From contig NZ_CP072648.1 of the NCBI RefSeq assembly GCF_018304825.1, positions 1 to 64,000 on the forward strand: DNA of 64,000 nt, given 5' to 3'. The notes under the pieces are model-generated. The model did not search any database. It was not told the DNA's origin and saw only the letters and a program-made list of their open reading frames with translations. The translations under genes were made by a program, and so were the position numbers. Shown here piece by piece: positions 53,336 to 59,783 of this stretch. This stretch comes from Chloracidobacterium validum (GTDB lineage: Bacteria; Acidobacteriota; Blastocatellia; Chloracidobacteriales; Chloracidobacteriaceae). Position 1 is the first letter of the stretch; every line of letters starts with the position of its first letter.

Positions 53336-54297
53336 TCGGCTGCGGCTTGCCCCCGGATTGGCGGTTTTTCCCAGTTAGCGAGGACGCCGTTCCACGGCGG
53401 AATGGTCAGTGACACGCGACCTTCGCAGACTGCCTTACACCCGAGGCGAATGAGCGGGTGTTGTGTTCCATCATACGGGTAGCCGATTTTTTCCAGGCGA
53501 GAGACTTCAAACGGGGTAATCGCGTTCAGGTTTTCGGCGCCACTGAGAATACCGATCCAGCATGTACCGCAAGCCCCCGTCTGGCACTCAACCGGAATGG
53601 GTCCGGTAACGCAGCGCGCGTCTTTTTCCTTGAACGATGCAGCATTCGGCATCTGCGCCGCCGCCATCGTGAGCGGTTGACCGTGGAGCGCCCGGAACGC
53701 CGCTGCCGGGTCATTTTCGTCGAAGCGAATCGTATAGATTTGGTTGATGTCGCTGCGGAGCAGCATGTCCCACAGCGAACGCGGCTCTGGGCGACGGCGT
53801 TCGGCGACGACGGCATCGGGTTCGACCGGAGAGGCCGCCGTGCGTGGCGCGGGCTGGCGAAAGACTTCAAGCCCAACCTGCTGGAGCGTCGCGTAGGCAA
53901 CGGCCGTAATGGCCAGCGTCAGGCTGGAATCGGCCCCTGTCCGGCGCGCCGCCTGGCGAATGTGATTTTCCAGCGTGGTGCGCGGTGGAGTTTTCAAGTC
54001 TGTCCAGACGGCTTTCTGCGCCTGCGGCCAAAACCGGTGGCCGTAGAAAAACCGATGTGAGGTGTGCAGGTGCTCGCTGAGCCGATACCGGCCGTTGAGG
54101 AGACAGTCCCGGCGCGCGCGTGCTTCATCTTCGGCCAGCATGTGAAACAGCTTGACGGGGTAAAAAGCAAACCACACCCGCAGGGCGTTGCGATCAACTT
54201 CGTGAACATCTGGCGTCAGGTTGGCGACAATGGCGGCCCAGTCCTGGTCGTTGTGTGAGCGTAAAAATTCGATAAACTGCTGCGCAGGGTCTGACAT
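53332..54297 (-). CDS. Unusual 2Fe-2S ferredoxin-domain protein with a helical N-terminal region
   Basis: 321 residues from the ATG at 54297 (an in-frame TTG at 54312 adds five). The C-terminal third is a plant-type [2Fe-2S] ferredoxin domain with Cys238, Cys243, Cys246 (C-x4-C-x2-C in VECQTGACGTCW) and Cys287 in LIRLGCKAVC. The last spacing, about 40 residues, is longer than the usual 29 or so. The N-terminal 145 residues are rich in aromatic and basic residues (FHMLAEDEARARRDCLLNGRYRLSEHLHTSHRFFYGHRFWPQAQKAVW) and belong to no family I recognise. A Pro/Ala/Arg linker follows. It is divergent from an MDR dehydrogenase, with a short gap. Confidence 0.85.
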   Translation of the reverse strand: MSDPAQQFIEFLRSHNDQDWAAIVANLTPDVHEVDRNALRVWFAFYPVKLFHMLAEDEARARRDCLLNGRYRLSEHLHTSHRFFYGHRFWPQAQKAVWTDLKTPPRTTLENHIRQAARRTGADSSLTLAITAVAYATLQQVGLEVFRQPAPRTAASPVEPDAVVAERRRPEPRSLWDMLLRSDINQIYTIRFDENDPAAAFRALHGQPLTMAAAQMPNAASFKEKDARCVTGPIPVECQTGACGTCWIGILSGAENLNAITPFEVSRLEKIGYPYDGTQHPLIRLGCKAVCEGRVSLTIPPWNGVLANWEKPPIRGQAAAD

Positions 54298-54408
54298 GAT
54301 GGCGTCATCCAAGAAAAACTAAGCGGCGCTCGGCAAAAGGTGTTGCCAGCCAAATTGGCTATCTTAGCCAGTTTGGTGTGGATGTGTCCACTGGGTGAGG
54401 TGTTTGGT

Positions 54409-55386
54409 GTGCGGGCGTTACGATTGACCGACGGCGTTCTCCAGGTTGCCGACGTGCCTTGCCCGAGCGCGGCGGATGAGGCGCTTGTGCGCGTTGAGTA
54501 TGCCGGTATCTGCGCCACCGATGCCGCCATCCTGAATGGCTACGCGAACTTTTCCGGCACGCTGGGCCATGAGTTCGTTGGGGTTGTGGAAACTGCGCCG
54601 GACGCCGGCTGGGTCGGCCGCCGGGTCGTCGCCGACATCAACGTGGGATGCGGCGCTTGTTGCGCGTGCGCTGCGGGCAACGCGCGCCACTGCCCCAGGC
54701 GAACGGTCCTGGGTATTCGCGACCGCGATGGCGCGTTTGCCGAGTTTGTGACCGTGCCGGCCGCCAATCTCTACGCCGTACCGGAAAGCATTTCTCCCCT
54801 CGCCGCGGTCTTTACCGAACCACTGGCCGCGGCCTGCCGGATTCTGGAGCAGGTTGCCATACCGCCTGGGTCGCTCATCGGGGTTCTTGGGGATGGAAAG
54901 CTTGGGCAACTCATCGCGCAGGTGCTCCGGGCGCATGGCTTGTCGGTCAGGCTGGTCGGACGCCATGCCGGCAAGCTTCGCATTGCTGAAAAGCTTGGTC
55001 TTCAGGTGCAAACTGCCGATGCCCTGAAGACTGCAACGCACCGCTTTGACGTGGTCGTTGAGGCAACCGGTCGCGCGGACGGCTTTGCCGATGCGTTGCG
55101 GCTGGTGCGTCCGCAGGGGACGGTTGTTTTGAAGACCACGGGCCGCGAGGCTTGGCCGCTGCCCTCGGCGGCTGTGGTTGTGCCCGAAGTCACGCTGATT
55201 GGGTCGCGGTGCGGCAATATGGCGGCGGCGCTCCAGTTGCTTGCCGAGCAGAAGGTCAACCCCTTGGTGCTGATTGAGGCGGTCTATGACCTTGCCGACG
55301 GGTTGCGCGCGGTTGAGCACGCCAGGCGGCCGGGCGCGCTCAAGGTTCTCCTGCGCATGGCTTCGGCCGCCGTGTCTGAAGACTGA
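54409..55386 (+). CDS. Zinc-type MDR alcohol dehydrogenase-like protein
   Basis: Medium-chain dehydrogenase/reductase, 325 residues from GTG 54409 (VRALRLTDGVLQV, GTGAGGTG upstream). The frame is open to ATG 54340, but the added residues are hydrophobic and unlike the family. Catalytic zinc ligands: Cys in GICATD, His-Glu in GTLGHEFVG. The structural-zinc lobe has NVGCGACCACAAGNARHCPRR, with the four-Cys pattern. Rossmann motif GVLGDGKLGQLIAQVL binds NAD(P). The substrate is unknown. It is divergent from the 2Fe-2S protein gene, and a functional link is possible but unproven. Confidence 0.85.
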   Translation: MRALRLTDGVLQVADVPCPSAADEALVRVEYAGICATDAAILNGYANFSGTLGHEFVGVVETAPDAGWVGRRVVADINVGCGACCACAAGNARHCPRRTVLGIRDRDGAFAEFVTVPAANLYAVPESISPLAAVFTEPLAAACRILEQVAIPPGSLIGVLGDGKLGQLIAQVLRAHGLSVRLVGRHAGKLRIAEKLGLQVQTADALKTATHRFDVVVEATGRADGFADALRLVRPQGTVVLKTTGREAWPLPSAAVVVPEVTLIGSRCGNMAAALQLLAEQKVNPLVLIEAVYDLADGLRAVEHARRPGALKVLLRMASAAVSED

Positions 55387-55395
55387 CCGGCAAGG

Positions 55396-56988
55396 CTACC
55401 AGCAGCCGGCGTATTGGTAAGAGACAAGTATCCAGGTCAGCCCGCCGTCATAGGACACGTAAATGGCCCAATCGTAGTCCGTGCAACCGCCGCCGCCACC
55501 CCCAACGAGTTCTTCGTGGCATAAGTAGGTGGAACGTTCCACCTCCGCGCCTTGTCCGTCGTAACCATCCTGTCCGTGCTCACCGGGATGACCATGACTT
55601 GGTGATGTCGGGCACCCTGGGCCGCCGCCCCCGTCACCATTGGGGCACGAAGGGGAATCGCTGCCCACCCCGCCGTTGCCTGGCTGCCCAGACTGGCCGG
55701 CCTGTCCAGGTTGACCGCCAACCCCGCCTCTTCCACCTCGCCCCCCATTGGCTTGGAGGGTGACTTCGACCAGCCGATTTGATGGGTAAGTAACATAGAT
55801 TGGCTTGGCATCGCCGCCATGACCGCCATCACCCCCATTGCCGCCGTTACCACCGTTACCGCCGCACCCGCCTCGCCCACCGTTTCCACCATGCCCACCA
55901 TACCCGAAGAGGCAGTGGCAGGCCAGCCCGCGTCCACCTTGTCCTCCGTTACCGCCTCTGCCACCCGAACCACCAGTCCCACCAAACCCACCTGGTCCCC
56001 CGTCGCCACCATTGGCGCGGATTTCAAAAAGCCCACGCTGGTCACAGGCAATGTTGTAGAAAAAAACTCCATCATTCGTTTCACATAAGGCGTCCCCACC
56101 GTGTTGCCCAGGTTGCCCATTCCCACCGTGAGAACCATCGGCGCCATTCGTGCCGTCCTGGCCATCCTGGCCATGGGGATTTTTTGTGCAGTCGCCATCT
56201 TTTCCCGGTCGTCCATCGGTTCCAGGCTGACCTGGAATTCCAGGCGTACCAGCCGCTCCGGGTGCGCCAGCCTGTCCGCTACAGTCAATCACCTGCCCCA
56301 ATTGAGTATCCCCTTGCGTGTGTTGGATTTGCTCCTCTTGCCAATCTTTGTAACCGCGCCCGCTTGCATCAAACACCACACGCCCTGTCTGAGCTTCTGT
56401 GAAACGAATGGCTTCCGCGTTGAACAGGTAAAACGGGCGGTATATGCGAACGGTCCATTCCTTTCCTTCCACCACGATACTGCGCGCAATGAGGACGGTT
56501 TCATCGTTGACCCTGACACGCGCTGGCACAATGATGGTATCGGCAACGTAAATCCCGCTGACTTGATGGCCCAGCCGTACCGTCGCCCTGAAGTGCGGAG
56601 TTGCTTCTAGTTCCGGCTTGAGGATTCGATACCAAAGGTCTGGCTGCAGGAGTAGGTAAGGTTTTGATGTGATGCCCTGTTGTTGCAGTTGGGCGGCTAT
56701 CTTTTGAAAGGAAACAGCTTGATGGGCGCGCACGAGTTGCGGATTCGCAATTGGATATTTGGGTTTTTCAAACTGAGCAACCTCGACCGGACTGGGCGCT
56801 ATCGCTTGCTCACCGTGACGACGTAGGACGGCCATCTGTTTGAGGTTGCGGGGAAGGTGGGCAATTGGTGGCGTGGTCGGTGCATGTGCTGCTTGCCCGA
56901 TAGCCAGACCGGGTGTGAGGCACAACATGAGCGCAAGGCTTGAGAGCAAGGTCTGGCGCACACAGGATGGCGTGACGGATGACGGCAT
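55396..56988 (-). CDS. Secreted collagen-like glycine-rich protein
   Basis: 530 residues. Signal peptide at 1-36 (RQTLLSSLALMLCLTPGLAIGQAAHA). Residues 100-215 form a globular beta-rich domain. Three glycine-rich tracts follow: 238-300 with collagen-like Gly-X-Y (GAPGAAGTPGIPGQPGTDGRPGKDGD), 326-394 mostly GGxGGx, and 413-480 mixed, each separated by a short non-repetitive insert that carries Cys residues (LCETNDGVFFYNIACDQRGLFEIRANGG; PIYVTYPSNRLVEVTLQANGG). The C-terminus has more Cys and a WxxxVSYDGGLTWILVSY tail. AGGAGA precedes the ATG. Likely cell-surface or extracellular; the inserts repeat a strand-like 'FEIRANGG/VEVTLQANGG' unit. Confidence 0.9.
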   Translation of the reverse strand: MPSSVTPSCVRQTLLSSLALMLCLTPGLAIGQAAHAPTTPPIAHLPRNLKQMAVLRRHGEQAIAPSPVEVAQFEKPKYPIANPQLVRAHQAVSFQKIAAQLQQQGITSKPYLLLQPDLWYRILKPELEATPHFRATVRLGHQVSGIYVADTIIVPARVRVNDETVLIARSIVVEGKEWTVRIYRPFYLFNAEAIRFTEAQTGRVVFDASGRGYKDWQEEQIQHTQGDTQLGQVIDCSGQAGAPGAAGTPGIPGQPGTDGRPGKDGDCTKNPHGQDGQDGTNGADGSHGGNGQPGQHGGDALCETNDGVFFYNIACDQRGLFEIRANGGDGGPGGFGGTGGSGGRGGNGGQGGRGLACHCLFGYGGHGGNGGRGGCGGNGGNGGNGGDGGHGGDAKPIYVTYPSNRLVEVTLQANGGRGGRGGVGGQPGQAGQSGQPGNGGVGSDSPSCPNGDGGGGPGCPTSPSHGHPGEHGQDGYDGQGAEVERSTYLCHEELVGGGGGGCTDYDWAIYVSYDGGLTWILVSYQYAGCW

Positions 56989-57539
56989 AACATGTCTCCT
57001 GTGAGAATGTTGTTGATATACAGTAAATTAGCCAAAAAAAACTTTTGTCAAGCCTGAGCTTGGTGAGATGAAAACGGCCATGCGCTCAAGATGCGTCTCA
57101 GCGTGCGTCCACTGGCTAGCAGCAACCTCCCGGCACACAGCCGCCGGCCATACCTACTCCAAACCGCGCTGTCCAGGCGCGAAACGCCGTCGGCTTTAGG
57201 CTCTGGATTGAAACTATCGGCACGTCGTGCTTTGGCGTGTTCAGTGGTGGGGGCAACCCAGGGTGGGCAGGTTGGGAGTTTCCAGACCCGCCCGCGGATG
57301 ACGACCCGGTCGCGCAAGGTTGCTACAGAACACGAGGTTGATTCTCCAGTTTTGCGCGGCAAGCCTGTGATGAAGTGCGTCATCGGCCGCATCCGTAGTT
57401 GACGCCAGGGGTTGATTTCTGGTAACTCGTAGCCACGTTTCAATTTGTATGTTCACTTGTTCCAGGTCGAGTTCCATCGGTTCGTGCCGCGACCGGCTGC
57501 GCCACAGCGGTCGAGCTGAGTTTCCTGAAAGGTGCTGAC
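56989..57539. other. 551-base region without an assigned gene
   Basis: Holds the divergent promoters of the collagen-like and the exported-protein genes. Near the minus-strand start is TTGACA (57046-57051, minus strand) followed by an eight-base T run (57034-57041). Between 57060 and 57480 two overlapping minus-strand frames and one plus-strand frame look weak; the minus-strand start MELDLEQVNIQIETWL (57477 downward) has coding-like composition, then stops at 57241. It may be a decayed gene or an unrecognised RNA. No tmRNA, RNase P or 6S signature seen. Confidence 0.45.
57034..57051 (-). promoter_or_regulatory. Possible promoter with homopolymer spacer for the collagen-like gene
   Basis: On the minus strand, a perfect TTGACA (57051-57046) is followed by AAAG and a run of eight T (57041-57034), then GGC and TAATTT/AATTTA (57030-57024). 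The -10 choice is unclear (spacing 15 to 17). The homopolymer in the spacer could change length by slippage. Confidence 0.35.
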
Positions 57540-58490
57540 ATGTCGCGTACTTCCCTTCGCTTGGCGTCTGTTCTTTCCATGACAGGTCTGGCGCTGACAG
57601 CTCTGGTTACGGTTGGCGGTTTTGCTGAGGCGCAGAATCCAGCCGAAACGACGGTTCCGCGCTCGGTGATGTCAGAGGCAATGCGCGTATGCGCTGGTTA
57701 CATTGGCGCGGAAGTTCCTGAGGACCTGCAAATCGTTGGAAGCGAGAAAGAAGCCTATGTGCGCGAATTCTCGCAGGGCGACTTGGTGTATATCAATCGT
57801 GGACGCGATGCCAACCTGCAAACCGGGGCGGAGTACCAAATTATTCGTAACATTGGTCCGGTGCGGGATTTGCAGGACCGCCAGCGCGTTTTGGGCACGC
57901 TCGTGCAGGAATTAGGCGTGTTGCGTATCACAGAGGTGCGTGACACCTCATCCACGGGTGAGATTACGCTGATTTGCACCGGCACGGTCAACTTGGGTGA
58001 CGTGCTCATTCCTTATGAGCGGCGTCCGATTCCAAAGGTGCGCACCTATCGGCCCCTCTCGGTTGTTGGCGCTCCGACGGGCCGGGCAACCGGGCAAATC
58101 CTGGCTTCACAAATGTCTCGTGAGCAGCTCGTGCGAAATGATGTCGTTTACGTCAACATCGGCGCCGACAACGGCATCAAGGTTGGCGACTATCTGACCG
58201 TCTATCGCCCCTTGGCCAGTGACCCCGTTTCCCGTTTTCGGGATGACCGGGTTGGACAACGACGCAGCAATGGCTTTCCTAGCGACCGCTTTCGGACACG
58301 CGACAACTCGTCCATTGCTTCTTCTAACAAAGGCTATCCGCAAGTGGCTGAGCGTACGCCACGCAGTGAGTTGCCCCGCACGCTCGTTGGGGAAATCATT
58401 ATCATTCGCACGGAAGCCAACACGGCAGTTGGGGTGTTGACCCGTACGACTCGTGAAGCCGTGATTGGGGACCGGGTCGAACTACAGTGA
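57540..58490 (+). CDS. Exported protein of unknown function with FlgT-like repeats
   Basis: 316 residues. Signal peptide at 1-31 (ASVLSMTGLALTALVTVGGFAEAQ). The mature part has two similar beta-rich halves built around 'xDxVYxNxGxxxxxxxGxxYxxxR': GDLVYINRGRDANLQTGAEYQIIRNIGPV and NDVVYVNIGADNGIKVGDYLTVYRPL, each followed by GxLxIxxVxxxxxxGxI (LGVLRITEVRDTSSTGEITLI; VGEIIIIRTEANTAVGVLTRT). That pattern is seen in FlgT C-terminal and peptidoglycan-binding-like accessory domains. Between the halves is an Arg/Ser-rich low-complexity segment (residues 225-270). Role unknown, likely envelope. Followed by alr at a short distance. Confidence 0.8.
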   Translation: MSRTSLRLASVLSMTGLALTALVTVGGFAEAQNPAETTVPRSVMSEAMRVCAGYIGAEVPEDLQIVGSEKEAYVREFSQGDLVYINRGRDANLQTGAEYQIIRNIGPVRDLQDRQRVLGTLVQELGVLRITEVRDTSSTGEITLICTGTVNLGDVLIPYERRPIPKVRTYRPLSVVGAPTGRATGQILASQMSREQLVRNDVVYVNIGADNGIKVGDYLTVYRPLASDPVSRFRDDRVGQRRSNGFPSDRFRTRDNSSIASSNKGYPQVAERTPRSELPRTLVGEIIIIRTEANTAVGVLTRTTREAVIGDRVELQ

Positions 58491-58508
58491 TGGCGAATGA
58501 CAGTGATG
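58484..58508 (+). repeat. Direct repeat across the stop codon before alr
   Basis: ACAGTGATG occurs at 58484-58492 and 58500-58508, period 16. The first copy contains the TGA stop (58488-58490) of the exported-protein gene. Confidence 0.7.
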
Positions 58509-58539
58509 ACTTGGGGGCGCGTCCCAAGTCGGCCCGGCC

Positions 58540-59670
58540 ATGACCGCTGACCTTGCCGCTTGGGCGGAGGTTGATCTCCAGCGGCTCGAGCGCAACTACC
58601 GGTGGCTTCGGCAACGGGCTGGTGTTCCGGTCATGGCGATGGTCAAAGCCAATGCCTATGGCCATGGGCTGCTCCCGGTTGCGACATACCTGCAAAATGT
58701 GGCCGATGCCGATTGGTTTGGCGTTGCCACGCCGGCTGAGGGCGCTGCGTTGCGTGATGGCGGCATCACACGTCCGATCCTGGTTATCGGTGGATTTTGG
58801 TTTGGGCAAGAAGCCGAAGTTGTTCACGGCGATTTAGCTACAACCCTGCCTGACCCCAGTTACGTCGCCGCCCTGGAACGCGCCGCTGCCGCACACGATC
58901 GCGTTGTGTCGGTTCACCTTGAGGTTGACACCGGAATTGGTCGCTTAGGGCTTTCTGAGGAGCAACTGCTGGACACGCTCGCTATCCTCAAAACATGTCG
59001 CCACATCCGCCTCGATGGCCTCATGACCCACTTTGCTTCAGCCGATGCACCGGAGCATGCCGAGTTCACCCACGACCAGATGCGTCGCTATGCCCGCGCA
59101 CTCCAGCAAGTGCAAGCGGCCGGATTCACCCCCCGCTATACGCATCTGGCAAACAGCGCGGGCTTGCACGCCTTTCTACCGGACGCGGCCGGCAACTTGG
59201 TTCGGATTGGGGGACTCCTTTACGGCATTGCGGGTGATGCGCTCTCACCGGCGTTTCCGCCGCCGCCGGTTCAGCCGGTGCTGTCATTGCATGCGCGGAT
59301 TCTCGGTTTGAAGACCGTACCGGCCGGCACCCCGTTGGGCTATGGTTGCACGTTCATCACCGCGCGGCGCACGCGCGTGGCAACGGTGCCACTGGGTTAT
59401 GGCGATGGGTTGCACCGGATACAGTCCAACCGCGGATGGGCGCTGGTGCGCGGGTGCAAAGTCCCGATGCTTGGGCGCGTGAGCATGGATGTCACCATGC
59501 TGGATGTGACCGACGTGCCGGACGTCGCGCTCGGCGACATCGCCACCTTCATTGGCGCACAGGGCGAGGCTTCGATTTCGGCTGAGGACTATGCGGCCAT
59601 CATGGACACCATCGCGCTGGAAGCCACGACCGCGCTCACGGCCCGGGTGCCCCGCCGCTACCGATCTTGA
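58540..59670 (+). CDS. alr: Alanine racemase
   Basis: 376-residue fold-type III PLP enzyme that makes D-alanine for peptidoglycan. PLP lysine Lys36 in MVKANAYGHG; the second catalytic residue, a Tyr, is in PLGYGCTF, where most homologues have SYG. Other conserved parts are HLEVDTGIGRLG and VPLGYGDGL and GRVSMDVTMLDV. It pairs functionally with PBP4 elsewhere in the window. Start ATG 58540, 50 bases after the upstream stop. Confidence 0.96.
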   Translation: MTADLAAWAEVDLQRLERNYRWLRQRAGVPVMAMVKANAYGHGLLPVATYLQNVADADWFGVATPAEGAALRDGGITRPILVIGGFWFGQEAEVVHGDLATTLPDPSYVAALERAAAAHDRVVSVHLEVDTGIGRLGLSEEQLLDTLAILKTCRHIRLDGLMTHFASADAPEHAEFTHDQMRRYARALQQVQAAGFTPRYTHLANSAGLHAFLPDAAGNLVRIGGLLYGIAGDALSPAFPPPPVQPVLSLHARILGLKTVPAGTPLGYGCTFITARRTRVATVPLGYGDGLHRIQSNRGWALVRGCKVPMLGRVSMDVTMLDVTDVPDVALGDIATFIGAQGEASISAEDYAAIMDTIALEATTALTARVPRRYRS

Positions 59671-59783
59671 CCGGACAGACCGTATCGGGCAGGCTGGCTC
59701 GCGAACGGATGGGGGTGGAAAGTTTGTCTCAAGTTGAGTGACAATCACTGCCCTATGTCAGCTCAGGAATTGACGACGACAAG

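Noticed and set aside
55437-56288. 283-codon Met/Val-rich open frame in the collagen-like gene
   Set aside because: A frame-shifted reading of the same Gly-rich repeats; periodic codons keep stop codons out.
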